Source of the DNA: Amycolatopsis sp. A133
GTDB taxonomy: Bacteria; Actinomycetota; Actinomycetes; Mycobacteriales; Pseudonocardiaceae
Length of the DNA stretch: 64,000 nt
Assembly: GCF_031082405.1 (NCBI RefSeq)
Contig: NZ_JAVHJU010000051.1
Span: forward strand, 1-64,000
Direction: 5' to 3'
Shown: positions 32,527-40,774 of the stretch, in pieces
How the letters are laid out: each line of letters starts with the position of its first letter
Numbering within the stretch: the first letter of the stretch is position 1
Program-made: the position numbers and the translations under genes
The notes under the pieces: model-generated
What the model saw: the letters and a program-made list of their open reading frames with translations, nothing else
The model's database searches: none
Told to the model about the DNA's origin: nothing

Positions 32527-33219
32527 CTACTCCTTGACGTGCGACGGCGCCGCGACCGGCAGGTCGACCGTGACCGGTCCGGCGTTCTTGAAGACGAACG
32601 TGACCTTGATGACCTGGCCGGGCCAGAGCGGCTGCTTCAACGCGGACAGCGTCACCGTGGCCTGGCCGATCTTCTCCGGCGCGGTCGGCGTCGCGGCCGG
32701 GCCGGACGACGGGACCTCGGAGGTGGCCGTGGCGGTCAGGTTGCCGGGGCTGTTGGAGGCGGAGCTGCTGCCGGCCGGCGCGCTCGAAGACGTCGGAGCG
32801 CTCGACGACGAGGACGGCGCACCCGAGGACGTGGGCTGCACCTCGTTCGTGGACTCGGCGGCGTCGTCCGGGCCGATCACCAGCGAGTGCGCCGCGACGA
32901 TGGTCTTGGAGCCGTCGATGGTCGCCTGGCCGCCGCCTTCGGTGGTCACCGAGACGAGTGAGTCGTCCTGGGCGCCGCGGTTCACGATCGTCAGGGTCAG
33001 CGCCGGGGTCGCGCCGGCCGCGTAGCCCGGGCCGGACGTCGGGTACTGGACCGCGGCGTTGCGCAGGTCGATGTTCTTGACCTGGGCGTGCGTCCCGTTG
33101 ACCGCGGCCTGCTGCGTCGAGGTCTGGGTGATCTGGCCGGCCCCGCACCCGGCGAGCACGAGCGCGGCACCGAGCGCCAGCACGCCCGCACCGAGCACGC
33201 GACGATTCTGCAGCCTCAC
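32527..33219 (-). CDS. lpqE: LpqE-like lipoprotein
   Basis: A 230-aa lipoprotein (lipobox LAGC, Cys25). An N-terminal beta domain (KNIDLRNAAVQYPTSGPGYAAG...LTIVNRGAQDDSLVSV) resembles PCu(A)C-like folds but lacks their Met/His copper ligands. A Ser/Ala/Pro low-complexity stretch (about 130-170) interrupts it. The last strands (PGQVIKVTFVFKNAGPVTVDLPV) complete the domain. Gene order radA-lpqE-(divergent) carD matches Mycobacterium tuberculosis Rv3585-Rv3584-Rv3583c, which supports the name. The GTG at 33219 has GGAAGGA upstream. Confidence 0.8.
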   Translation of the reverse strand: MRLQNRRVLGAGVLALGAALVLAGCGAGQITQTSTQQAAVNGTHAQVKNIDLRNAAVQYPTSGPGYAAGATPALTLTIVNRGAQDDSLVSVTTEGGGQATIDGSKTIVAAHSLVIGPDDAAESTNEVQPTSSGAPSSSSSAPTSSSAPAGSSSASNSPGNLTATATSEVPSSGPAATPTAPEKIGQATVTLSALKQPLWPGQVIKVTFVFKNAGPVTVDLPVAAPSHVKE

Positions 33220-33505
33220 GTCGCAGTCCTTCCCTTTTCACGGCCTCGTCGCCCCGAAGACTAGCCGGGGTCGATCTCCCGCGCGGAACCGGTGTGCGCT
33301 GCCGGGCCGCCCCGACCAAGATCAACCGTCCACAAAGGAATTCCCGGCCTGTGACGAAACGCTTCCCCGCTACCTGCGTGAGCACGGGGGTCCGACGTTT
33401 GTCAACCCCCGCTCAGGCCGCTGACCTGCGAGGACGAGTCCGGCCCGCTAGGTGGGCACTGGCGGCCCGTGCTAGGATGGAGTCAGCGAAAGGGGCAGAG
33501 GACAC
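33220..33505. other. lpqE/carD divergent promoter region
   Basis: These 286 bp hold no supported gene. A carD promoter candidate is TAGGAT at 33473-33478, giving an mRNA leader of about 20 nt that includes AAAGGGG. No obvious operator or riboswitch was found. Confidence 0.5.
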
Positions 33506-33997
33506 ATGGTTTTCAAGGTCGGAGAGACCGTCGTCTACCCGCACCACGGTGCCGCACTCATCGAAGCCATCGAGACCCGCGTGATCAAGGGCGAGGAAAA
33601 GAAGTACCTCGTCCTCAAGGTCGCGCAAGGGGATCTCACGGTTCGCGTGCCCGCAGACAACGCCGAGATCGTCGGCGTTCGCGATGTCGTCGGGCAAGAA
33701 GGACTGGACAAGGTCTTCGACGTGCTGCGTGCTCCGCACACCGAAGAGCCCACCAACTGGTCTCGTCGGTACAAGGCCAACCTCGAGAAGCTCGCCTCCG
33801 GCGATGTGAACAAGGTGGCCGAAGTGGTGCGCGACCTCTGGCGGCGAGAGAAGGACCGCGGACTTTCAGCCGGCGAGAAGCGCATGCTGGCGAAGGCGCG
33901 GCAAATTCTGGTCAGCGAGCTCGCGCTCGCGGAGGGCACCGACGAGGACAAGGCTGAGGTCCTCCTCGACGAAGTTCTGGAAACCGCGACGGTCTGA
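33506..33997 (+). CDS. carD: RNA polymerase-binding transcription factor CarD
   Basis: A 163-aa protein. It has an N-terminal Tudor-like RNAP-beta binding domain (VFKVGETVVYPHHGAALIEAIETR) and a C-terminal helical DNA-minor-groove domain (TNWSRRYKANLEKLASGDVNKVAEVVRDLWRR). The conserved Trp that wedges the upstream edge of the bubble lies in this second domain. CarD stabilises open complexes, especially at rRNA promoters. A hairpin at 34005-34034 separates it from ispD. Confidence 0.97.
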   Translation: MVFKVGETVVYPHHGAALIEAIETRVIKGEEKKYLVLKVAQGDLTVRVPADNAEIVGVRDVVGQEGLDKVFDVLRAPHTEEPTNWSRRYKANLEKLASGDVNKVAEVVRDLWRREKDRGLSAGEKRMLAKARQILVSELALAEGTDEDKAEVLLDEVLETATV

Positions 33998-34004
33998 GCC
34001 CAGG

Positions 34005-34034
34005 GCATCCCGCTCGCCGGGCGAGTGGGTGCCT
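34005..34034 (+). terminator. Hairpin after carD
   Basis: GGCATCCCGCTCGCC pairs with GGCGAGTGGGTGCC, with one wobble and one bulge, 7 bp after the carD stop. A -10-like TACGAT (34036-34041) follows at once and could start ispD transcription. Confidence 0.5.
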
Positions 34035-34050
34035 CTACGATCGCGTACCG

Positions 34051-34665
34051 ATGAACGTCGTCGTGATCGTGACCGTCGCACATCATGCCTCCGACTGGGA
34101 GCTCGCTCTCACGCCGGTCCATGGTGAGGCGCTACTCACGCACACCGTGCGGGGGCTGCTGGACGTGCCGGAAATCTCTTCGGTGTTCGTGGCGGCCCCC
34201 CAGCGGTGTGCGTCGTCGTTTTCCGAGGCGGTTCGCGGCCTCGGCTGCCGGGTCGTCCCCGGCTCGCTCCGGCAGGCCTTCGCCGCCGTCGAGCCCGAGC
34301 TTTCCCGTGACTCAGTTGTACTCCTCCATGACGCTCTGCGTGCCTTCATTCCTGCGCAAACGGTGAGTGACGTAATCAGCGCGGTCCGTGACGGCGCTGA
34401 TGTGGTGGTTCCGGTGCTGCCGATGGCCGACACGGTGAAGGTGACCGACGCGGCTTCCCTGATCGTCGGCACGGAGGACCGCACGCGGCTCCGCACCCTT
34501 CAGACGCCGGTGGGTTACACGCTCGCGGCGTTCCGGCCGGACCTCGCCCCGGCGGGTGCGGCGACGGTCCCGGGCCACCCGGATGCGATGCGCGTCACCA
34601 CCGATTTCGAACTGTCACTGGCCGAGGCGATCGCGGCGGCACCGAAGAACGAGGAGACGCTGTGA
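34051..34665 (+). CDS. ispD: IspD-family protein, 2-C-methyl-D-erythritol 4-phosphate cytidylyltransferase with degenerate active site
   Basis: A 204-aa protein at the conserved ispD position (carD-ispD-ispF). C-terminal family motifs survive in altered form: VVLLHDALRAFIP for HDAARP, PMADTVK for PVxDTxK, RTLQTPVGYT for the TPQ loop, and MRVTTDFEL for IKVTxPEDL. The N-terminal CTP-binding signature PAAGxGxR and the following PK are absent; the equivalent region reads VIVTVAHHASDWELALTPVHGE. The E. coli residues Arg20, Lys27 and Lys213 therefore appear lost or substituted. No upstream extension is possible because of carD. It may be inactive, a regulator, or an alternative enzyme. It overlaps ispF by 4 bp. 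Confidence 0.75.
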   Translation: MNVVVIVTVAHHASDWELALTPVHGEALLTHTVRGLLDVPEISSVFVAAPQRCASSFSEAVRGLGCRVVPGSLRQAFAAVEPELSRDSVVLLHDALRAFIPAQTVSDVISAVRDGADVVVPVLPMADTVKVTDAASLIVGTEDRTRLRTLQTPVGYTLAAFRPDLAPAGAATVPGHPDAMRVTTDFELSLAEAIAAAPKNEETL

Positions 34666-35129
34666 GGATCGGCAACGGGGTGGACGTCCACCCGATCGAG
34701 GCGGGCCGCGAGTGCTGGATGGCGGGCCTGCGGTGGCCGGGGGTGGACGGCTGCGCGGGCCATTCGGACGGCGACGTCGCCGCCCACGCCCTGTGCGACG
34801 CCCTGCTGTCGGCGGCGGCCCTCGGCGACCTCGGCGCGGTGTTCGGCACGGGCGACCCGCGGATGGACGGCGCGCACGGGACGGACATGCTCGCCGAGGT
34901 CAGGGGCCTGATCGAGGCGGCGGGCTGGCGAGTGGGGAACGCCACGGTCCAGATCGTCGGCAACACCCCGCGGGTCGGGAAGCGGCGCGAAGAGGCCCAG
35001 AAGGTGCTGTCGGAAGCGGTGGGCGGCCCGGTGAGCGTTTCCGGGACGACGTCGGACGGCTTGGGGCTGACCGGCCGCGGCGAGGGCATCGCGGCCTTCG
35101 CGACGGCGTTGCTGCTCGCGGCGGAATAG
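34662..35129 (+). CDS. ispF: 2-C-methyl-D-erythritol 2,4-cyclodiphosphate synthase
   Basis: A 155-aa MEP-pathway enzyme. The metal ligands are present in VDVHPIEAG (Asp-x-His) and GHSDGDVAAHALCDALLSA, and the CDP-binding TTSDGLGLTGRGEGIAA closes the protein. It acts as a trimer in the cytosol for isoprenoid precursor synthesis. The GTG at 34662 overlaps the ispD stop (GTGA), so the pair is translationally coupled. Confidence 0.95.
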   Translation: MRIGNGVDVHPIEAGRECWMAGLRWPGVDGCAGHSDGDVAAHALCDALLSAAALGDLGAVFGTGDPRMDGAHGTDMLAEVRGLIEAAGWRVGNATVQIVGNTPRVGKRREEAQKVLSEAVGGPVSVSGTTSDGLGLTGRGEGIAAFATALLLAAE

Positions 35130-35157
35130 GGCCGCACCGGCGCCGGTTCGGCGTGAT

Positions 35158-35553
35158 ATGGCCCTCACTCTTCCGGACGCCGTCCGCGCGCTGATCGACG
35201 GGAAGAACTTCGCCACGGTCGCCACCCTCGATCCCGACGGCGGACCGCAGACCTCCGTCGTCTGGGTCGGTCTCGACGACGGCGAGCTCGTCTTCAGCGC
35301 GACCGAGGACCGCCGGAAGGTCCGCAACCTGCGGCGCGATCCCCGCATCAGCGTCTCGATCACCGACGCCGAAAACCCGTACCGGCACACGCAGCTGCGC
35401 GGCACCGTGACGATCACCCCCGACCCCGGCAAGGCGCTCCCCAGGGCCCTCAGCCACAAGTACCTCGCCCAGGACCCACCGCCCGAGGGCGCCGACGTCC
35501 AGCGGGTGATCGTGCGGCTGAAAGCCGAGAAGATCGCCGGCAACGTGAAATAG
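35158..35553 (+). CDS. PPOX-class F420-dependent oxidoreductase (paralogue 1)
   Basis: A 131-aa split-barrel protein of the pyridoxamine-5'-phosphate-oxidase-like class (FATVATLDPDGGPQTSVVWVGLDDGELVFSATEDRRKVRNLRRDPRISVSI). In actinobacteria this class binds F420 or FMN/heme. It is followed 10 bp later by a paralogue with the same length and motif spacing, so the pair arose by tandem duplication. The substrate is unknown. Confidence 0.85.
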   Translation: MALTLPDAVRALIDGKNFATVATLDPDGGPQTSVVWVGLDDGELVFSATEDRRKVRNLRRDPRISVSITDAENPYRHTQLRGTVTITPDPGKALPRALSHKYLAQDPPPEGADVQRVIVRLKAEKIAGNVK

Positions 35554-35556
35554 GGT
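35551..35556 (+). promoter_or_regulatory. Leaderless-type -10 (TAGGGT) overlapping the stop codon of paralogue 1
   Basis: TAGGGT begins with the TAG stop of the first PPOX gene and ends 7 nt before the ATG of the second. Confidence 0.45.
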
Positions 35557-35563
35557 CCAGACC

Positions 35564-35959
35564 ATGGGTGTGACATTCAACGAGGCCACCAAGGCCCTGC
35601 TCGACGGCACCAGCTACCCCGTCGTCGCCACGACCAACGCCGACGGCTCGCCGCAGACCTCCGTCGTCTGGGCCAAGCGGGACGGGGACACCGTCGTCTT
35701 CGTGACCGTCCAGGGCCGGCGCAAGGAGCGCAACATCCGGCGCGACCCCCGCGTCTCGCTCTCCGTCTTCGACCTGGCCGATCCGGAGAACTACGTCGAG
35801 ATCCGCGGCCGCGCCGAGGTCACCGCCGAAGGCGGCCGCGAGCTGAACGACGAGCTGGCCCGCAAGTACACCGGCACGGTCTTCCCGCCCGAGCCCGCCG
35901 ACGTCGTGCGCGTGCTCGTGCGCGTTGTCCCCGAACACATCACAGGGCATTTGGCCTGA
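35564..35959 (+). CDS. PPOX-class F420-dependent oxidoreductase (paralogue 2)
   Basis: A 131-aa split-barrel flavin/F420-binding protein. The sequence YPVVATTNADGSPQTSVVWAKRDGDTVVFVTVQGRRKERNIRRDPRVSLSVFD aligns without gaps to the preceding gene. Divergence between the copies suggests different substrates. It has its own leaderless-type -10 overlapping the previous stop. Confidence 0.86.
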   Translation: MGVTFNEATKALLDGTSYPVVATTNADGSPQTSVVWAKRDGDTVVFVTVQGRRKERNIRRDPRVSLSVFDLADPENYVEIRGRAEVTAEGGRELNDELARKYTGTVFPPEPADVVRVLVRVVPEHITGHLA

Positions 35960-35968
35960 TGGTCCCGT

Positions 35969-35974
35969 TAGGCT
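35969..35974 (+). promoter_or_regulatory. Leaderless-type -10 (TAGGCT) for HAD gene
   Basis: TAGGCT lies exactly 6 nt before ATG 35981, with no Shine-Dalgarno sequence between. Confidence 0.5.
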
Positions 35975-35980
35975 GACGTC

Positions 35981-36667
35981 ATGACGATCAGGGCGGTGTT
36001 GTTCGACTTCTCCGGCACGCTCTTCCGGCTCGAGCAGGACGAGTCCTGGCTCACCGAACTGACGAACCACGACGGCGAGCCGCTCGACGTCGAGGCGCAG
36101 GCCGAGCTGATGCGCCGGATGACCGCACCGGTCGGGCAGGTCGTCGAGCTCGACGCCGAGCACGTGCACGCCTGGCAGCACCGCGATCGCGACCCCGCGC
36201 TGCACCGGAAGGTCTACCTCGAGGTGCTCCGGAAGTCGGGCGTCCCGCACGCCGGCCAGGCGCAGGCCCTCTACGACCGGCTCATCGATCCCAGCCAGTG
36301 GACGCCGTACCCGGACACCGAAGCGGCGCTCAAGGCCGCCGCCGAGCGGGGGCTGAAGGTGGGCGTCCTCAGCAACATCGCCTTCGACATCCGGCCCGCT
36401 TTCACCGCCCGCGGGTGGGACGCCTACGTCGACGAGTTCGTCCTGTCCTTCGAGGTCGGGGCGGTCAAGCCGGAGCTGGAGATCTTCCGCAAGGCCGTCG
36501 CGAGCCTCGGCGTGCCGGCCACCGAGACGCTGATGGTCGGCGACAGCGAGGAGGCCGACGGCGGCGCCCGCGCGCTCGGCTGCGAGTTCGCGCTGGTCGA
36601 CCCGCTGCCGACCGCCGAACGACCGGACGCCCTGCTCACGGCGTTGCGCGGCTTCGGCGTCGCCTGA
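35981..36667 (+). CDS. HAD-superfamily hydrolase (subfamily I)
   Basis: A 228-aa phosphatase-like protein. Motif I is LFDFSGTLF, where the usual second Asp of DxD is replaced by Ser. Motif II lies in VGVLSNIAFD, motif III is K in VKPELEIFRKA, and motif IV is VGDSEEADGGA. The second catalytic Asp (general acid) in motif I is missing, so a phosphatase role is uncertain; some HAD members tolerate this. It stands between the PPOX pair and cysS with its own leaderless promoter. Confidence 0.8.
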   Translation: MTIRAVLFDFSGTLFRLEQDESWLTELTNHDGEPLDVEAQAELMRRMTAPVGQVVELDAEHVHAWQHRDRDPALHRKVYLEVLRKSGVPHAGQAQALYDRLIDPSQWTPYPDTEAALKAAAERGLKVGVLSNIAFDIRPAFTARGWDAYVDEFVLSFEVGAVKPELEIFRKAVASLGVPATETLMVGDSEEADGGARALGCEFALVDPLPTAERPDALLTALRGFGVA

Positions 36668-36698
36668 GGGCCAGAGACGTCCCTCACGCCGCACCCCG

Positions 36699-36704
36699 TA
36701 CCCT
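36699..36704 (+). promoter_or_regulatory. Leaderless-type -10 (TACCCT) for cysS
   Basis: TACCCT is followed by 6 nt and then GTG 36711. Any longer start would lie inside the -10 element. Confidence 0.55.
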
Positions 36705-36710
36705 TTGAGG

Positions 36711-38099
36711 GTGGCCCTTCACCTTTTCGACACAGCGACCCGGAGCGTGCGGGAGTTCCACCCCGTCCGTAGCGGAACGGCGTCGATCTACGTGTGTGGG
36801 GCCACCGTGCAGGGCGTTCCGCACATCGGGCACGTGCGCGGGGTGCTGAACTACGACGTCCTGCGCCGCTGGCTCGTCCACAGTGGACTGGACGTGCTGC
36901 TGGTCCGCAACGTCACGGACATCGACGACAAGATCCTCGTCAAGGCCGCCGAGCACGAGCGGCCCTGGTGGGAGTGGGGCGCGACGCACGAGCGCGCCTT
37001 CGAGACCGCGTACGAGCAGCTCGGCTGCCTGCCGCCGTCGATCAACCCGCGCGCGACCGGGCACGTCACCCAGATGGTCGAGCTGATGGAACGCCTCATC
37101 GAGGGCGGCCACGGCTACGTCGCGGACGGCGACGTCTACTTCTCGGTGAAGTCGTTCGACGACTACGGCAAGCTGTCCGGCCAGGTCCTCGAGGACGTCC
37201 AGCAGGGCGAGACGCCGACCCGCGGCAAGCGCGACCCGCGCGACTTCACCATGTGGAAGAGCGCGAAGCCGGGCGAGCCGTCGTGGCCGACGCCGTGGGG
37301 GCAAGGCCGGCCGGGCTGGCACCTCGAGTGCTCGGCGATGGCGACGGCGTACCTCGGCGCGGAGTTCGACATCCACGGCGGCGGGATCGACCTGGTCTTC
37401 CCGCACCACGAGAACGAGCGCGCCCAGTCCAACGCGGCGGGCGACGCGTTCGCCCGGTTCTGGCTGCACAACGCGTGGGTCACCATGTCGGGCGAGAAGA
37501 TGTCGAAGTCGCTCGGCAACACCGTGTCGATCCCGGCGATGCTGGAGCGCTACCGGGCGCCGGAGCTGCGGTACTACCTGGTCCAGCCGCACTACCGGTC
37601 GACCATCGAGTACTCCGACAAGGCGCTTTCCGAAGCCGCCACCGGCTACCAGCGGATCGAGCAGTTCCTGCGCCGCGCCGCCGCGGCGGGCGAAGTGACG
37701 ATCGGCACGCTCCCCGAGGCGTTCGCGAACGCCCTCGACGACGACCTCGCCACCCCGCAGGCGTTCGCCGTGGTCCACACCACGGTGCGGGACGGTAACG
37801 CCGCCCTCGACGCGGGCGACACCTCCAAGGCACTCGGATTCGCCGCGGCCGTCCGCGCGATGACCGACGTGCTCGGCCTCGACCCGCTGTCCGCGCGCTG
37901 GTCCGAGGCGGGCGGTTCCGACACGCCCACCAAAGAAGCGCTGTCCCGGATCGTCGAAGGGCTGCTGGCCGAGCGCCAGCAGGCCCGGGCCGAGAAGGAC
38001 TTCGCCCGCGCGGACGCCGCCCGTGACCGCCTCCAGCAGGCGGGCATCGTGGTGGAGGACACCCCCAACGGTCCTCAGTGGACTGTGAAGTCCGACTGA
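36711..38099 (+). CDS. cysS: Cysteinyl-tRNA synthetase
   Basis: A 462-aa class I synthetase charging tRNA-Cys. It has YVCGATVQGVPHIGHVRG (HIGH motif and first zinc Cys), WHLECSAMA and FPHHENERAQS (other zinc ligands), KMSKSLGN (KMSKS loop), and a C-terminal DALR/anticodon region ending TPNGPQW. Close mycobacterial CysS1 wording throughout, together with the C-terminal domain and location beside rlmB and ispF, distinguishes it from the mycothiol ligase MshC. GTG 36711 is set by the adjacent -10 hexamer. Confidence 0.96.
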   Translation: MALHLFDTATRSVREFHPVRSGTASIYVCGATVQGVPHIGHVRGVLNYDVLRRWLVHSGLDVLLVRNVTDIDDKILVKAAEHERPWWEWGATHERAFETAYEQLGCLPPSINPRATGHVTQMVELMERLIEGGHGYVADGDVYFSVKSFDDYGKLSGQVLEDVQQGETPTRGKRDPRDFTMWKSAKPGEPSWPTPWGQGRPGWHLECSAMATAYLGAEFDIHGGGIDLVFPHHENERAQSNAAGDAFARFWLHNAWVTMSGEKMSKSLGNTVSIPAMLERYRAPELRYYLVQPHYRSTIEYSDKALSEAATGYQRIEQFLRRAAAAGEVTIGTLPEAFANALDDDLATPQAFAVVHTTVRDGNAALDAGDTSKALGFAAAVRAMTDVLGLDPLSARWSEAGGSDTPTKEALSRIVEGLLAERQQARAEKDFARADAARDRLQQAGIVVEDTPNGPQWTVKSD

Positions 38100-38128
38100 A
38101 CCGTTCTCTACGCAAGGAAACTTTCACC

Positions 38129-39085
38129 ATGGCAGGCAACTCGCGGCGCCAGGGCGCGATCCGCAAGACGGGCACCAAGAAGGGCGCCGTCGTCGGCTCG
38201 GGCGGTCAGCGCCGCAAGGCCCTCGAAGGCAAGGGCCCGACCCCGAAGGCGGAGGATCGCCCCGGGCACAAGGCCTATCGCCAGAACAACGCGGCGGCCA
38301 AGCGCGACCAGGCCCGGCAGAAGAAGGCCGACAAGCCGGAGCTGATCGCCGGGCGCAACCCGGTGGTCGAGGCGCTGCGCGCGGACGTCCCCGCGACCGC
38401 GCTGTACGTCGCGCTGAACATCGAGGTCGACGACCGCGTGAACGACGCCGTCCGGCTGGCCGGCGACAAGGGCATCTCGATCCTGGAGATCCCGCGCGAG
38501 GAGCTGGACCGCAAGACCAACCGGGCCGTGCACCAGGGCCTGGGCCTGCAGGTCCCGCCGTTCGAGTACGCCCACCCGGACGACCTGATGGCGGCGGCGC
38601 GCAACTCGGGCGAGGTGCCCCTGTTCGTCGCGCTCGACGGCGTCACCGACCCCCGCAACCTGGGCGCGGTGATCCGCTCGGCGGCCGCGTTCGGTGCGCA
38701 CGGTGTGCTGCTGCCGGAGCGGCGCAGCGCGGGCATGACGGCGGTGGCGTGGCGGACGAGCGCGGGCACGGCGGCGAAGCTGCCGATCGCGGTGGCCACG
38801 AACCTGACGCGTCAGCTCAAGGCGTGGGCGAACGACGGCCTGATGCTGGTCGGCCTGGACGCCGACGGTTCGGTGGACATCGACGAGCTGGAGCTGGCCG
38901 CGGACCCGCTGGTCATCGTGCTGGGCTCGGAGGGCCGCGGCCTGTCGCGCCTGGTGCGCGAGACGTGCGACGCAACGGTGTCGATCCCGATGGCGGCGGG
39001 CGTGGAGTCCCTCAACGCCTCGGTGGCGGCGGGTGTGCTGCTGGCCGAGGTGGCGCGGCGGCGCCGAGCCGCCGGGCGGGTCTGA
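38129..39085 (+). CDS. rlmB: 23S rRNA (guanosine-2'-O)-methyltransferase RlmB
   Basis: A 318-aa SPOUT-class methyltransferase. A basic, disordered N-terminus of about 75 residues (typical of actinobacterial RlmB) precedes the substrate-binding domain (LIAGRNPVVEALRADVPA). The knotted SAM domain follows with DGVTDPRNLGAVIRSAAAFGAHGVLLPERRSAG, LGSEGRGLSRLVRETCD and IPMAAGVESLNASVA. It methylates a P-loop guanosine (G2251 in E. coli numbering). It follows cysS by 29 bp, as in mycobacteria. Confidence 0.95.
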   Translation: MAGNSRRQGAIRKTGTKKGAVVGSGGQRRKALEGKGPTPKAEDRPGHKAYRQNNAAAKRDQARQKKADKPELIAGRNPVVEALRADVPATALYVALNIEVDDRVNDAVRLAGDKGISILEIPREELDRKTNRAVHQGLGLQVPPFEYAHPDDLMAAARNSGEVPLFVALDGVTDPRNLGAVIRSAAAFGAHGVLLPERRSAGMTAVAWRTSAGTAAKLPIAVATNLTRQLKAWANDGLMLVGLDADGSVDIDELELAADPLVIVLGSEGRGLSRLVRETCDATVSIPMAAGVESLNASVAAGVLLAEVARRRRAAGRV

Positions 39086-39137
39086 CACCGCCACCCAGTC
39101 GGGTTAAGGTCACCGTCGGATAGACCGAGGGGACCCG

Positions 39138-40571
39138 ATGTCGTTCGTTTCGCCGCTCTTCTTGTGGTACTTCATGCCGGCGGTGCTCATCGCCGTGCTG
39201 GTGTGCCCGCGGAGCTGGCGAAACGGCATCATCGCGGTCGGCAGCCTGCTGTTCTACACGATCGGCGCCGGCGGCTTCGTGTTCCTGCTGCTCGGCTGCA
39301 TGGTCGTCAACTTCCTGGTCGGCCCGATGCTGGCGCCGAGCCCGTGGGACGTCCAGGGCGTCCGGCGCCGGCGCATCCTCATCGCGGTGGTGGCGCTGGA
39401 CGTCGCGGTGCTGCTGATCTGGAAGTACGCCGGGTTCGCCACGCAGCAGATCGCGGCGGTGGCGCACTGGTTCGGCGGCAGCGTGCCGGTCGCGAGCCTG
39501 GTGGTCCCGATCGGCATCTCGTTCTACACGTTCCACCACATCTCGTACGTGGTGGACATCTATCGGGGCGAGCGCCAGGCCCTGCGCAACCCGGTGTCGT
39601 TCGCGGCGTACATCGCGATGTTCCCGCAGCTGGTGGCGGGCCCGATCGTCCGGTACCGCGAGATCGCCGACCAGCTCCCCCAGCTGCGTTCCCACCGCCT
39701 CGACGACATCGCGGCGGGCTTCCCGAGGTTCGCACTGGGCCTGTGCAAGAAGACGATCATCGCGGACTCCCTGAGCCCGCTGGTCGAGGCGTGTTTCAAG
39801 GTCCCACCGGACCAGATGACGTTCGCCACGGCCTGGCTCGGCGCAATCGGCTACACGCTGCAGCTGTTCTTCGACTTCTCGGGTTACTCGGACATGGCGA
39901 TCGGCTTGGGCCGCATGCTGGGCTTCAGGTTGCCGGAGAACTTCGCCAGACCGTATTCCGCGGTGACGATCACGGAGTTCTGGCGCCGCTGGCACATGAG
40001 CTTGAGCCGCTGGTTCCGCGACTACGTGTACATCCCCCTGGGCGGCAACCGCCACGGAGCAGCGCGCACGTATCGGAACCTGTGCATAGTGTTCGTCTTG
40101 ACGGGCTTCTGGCACGGAGCGCAGTGGACGTTCCTGGTGTGGGGCTGCTACCACGGAGCACTGCTGGTGATCGAGCGCCGCTTCGCCCTGGACCTGGATC
40201 CGGCCACCCCGTGGAAGCGCTACCTCCGCAGAGCCCTGACGATGTTCCTGGTGGTAATCGGCTGGGTGTTCTTCCGCAGCCCCGACCTGGGCCACGCACT
40301 GTCGATGATCGGCCACATGCTCCTCCCCGACTTCAATGGCCTGGGCGCAGGAGTGGACCAAGCGCTGACCAACCAGCGCACGATCTTGATGCTGGCAGCC
40401 TTGACGGTGTTCGTATTACCGGCCCACCCGGTAACGGGCCCCCTACTGGAGTCTTCCCGCAGCCGCCCGGCAACGGCACTGCGAATAGGAGTGATGACGG
40501 TGGGCTTGCTGTACGCGGCAATCCTGATAGCAACAGGAACATTCAGCCCATTCTTGTACTACCAGTTCTAA
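39138..40571 (+). CDS. MBOAT-family O-acyltransferase (AlgI-like)
   Basis: A 477-aa polytopic membrane protein. MBOAT hallmarks are LVVPIGISFYTFHHISYVVDIYRGE, FPQLVAGPIVRYREI, FDFSGYSDMAIGLGRMLG, WRRWHMSLSRWFRDYVYIPLGGNR and FWHGAQWTFLVWG, the last holding the catalytic His. Such proteins transfer acyl groups across the membrane to polysaccharides, usually with an AlgJ/SGNH partner; none is visible beside it. From about 40,030 onward codon choice shifts to more A/T-ending codons than in the first half. The ATG at 39138 has GAGGGGA upstream. Confidence 0.9.
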   Translation: MSFVSPLFLWYFMPAVLIAVLVCPRSWRNGIIAVGSLLFYTIGAGGFVFLLLGCMVVNFLVGPMLAPSPWDVQGVRRRRILIAVVALDVAVLLIWKYAGFATQQIAAVAHWFGGSVPVASLVVPIGISFYTFHHISYVVDIYRGERQALRNPVSFAAYIAMFPQLVAGPIVRYREIADQLPQLRSHRLDDIAAGFPRFALGLCKKTIIADSLSPLVEACFKVPPDQMTFATAWLGAIGYTLQLFFDFSGYSDMAIGLGRMLGFRLPENFARPYSAVTITEFWRRWHMSLSRWFRDYVYIPLGGNRHGAARTYRNLCIVFVLTGFWHGAQWTFLVWGCYHGALLVIERRFALDLDPATPWKRYLRRALTMFLVVIGWVFFRSPDLGHALSMIGHMLLPDFNGLGAGVDQALTNQRTILMLAALTVFVLPAHPVTGPLLESSRSRPATALRIGVMTVGLLYAAILIATGTFSPFLYYQF

Positions 40572-40660
40572 GGCCCCCGCCACACACCCACCGCAGCAGA
40601 CCCACACACGCACGCCCCCCGGCCACACCCCCCACCGACCCGATAAGCAGCCATCTTCAG

Positions 40661-40716
40661 CGGCCGCCGCACCGGGTCAAGGCACGCTTTCCCGCCTTGA
40701 CCCGGTGTGGCGGCCG
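40661..40716. terminator. 23-bp hairpin (one wobble) after the MBOAT gene
   Basis: The left arm 40661-40683 contains CCGCACCGGGTCAAGGC and the right arm 40694-40716 contains GCCTTGACCCGGTGTGG. 22 of 23 pairs are Watson-Crick and one is G-U, around a 10-nt loop. It is the longest stem in the window and sits 89 bp after the MBOAT stop. Confidence 0.8.
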
Positions 40717-40774
40717 TTGAACGATCAGGCGTCGGGCCGGTGGAAACTCCCGACCAGGAACAGGAAGCCGAAGG

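Noticed and set aside
36711..38099. Alternative assignment as mycothiol ligase MshC
   Set aside because: Length, C-terminal anticodon-type domain and the rlmB/ispF neighbourhood match CysS; MshC is shorter and sits in another context.
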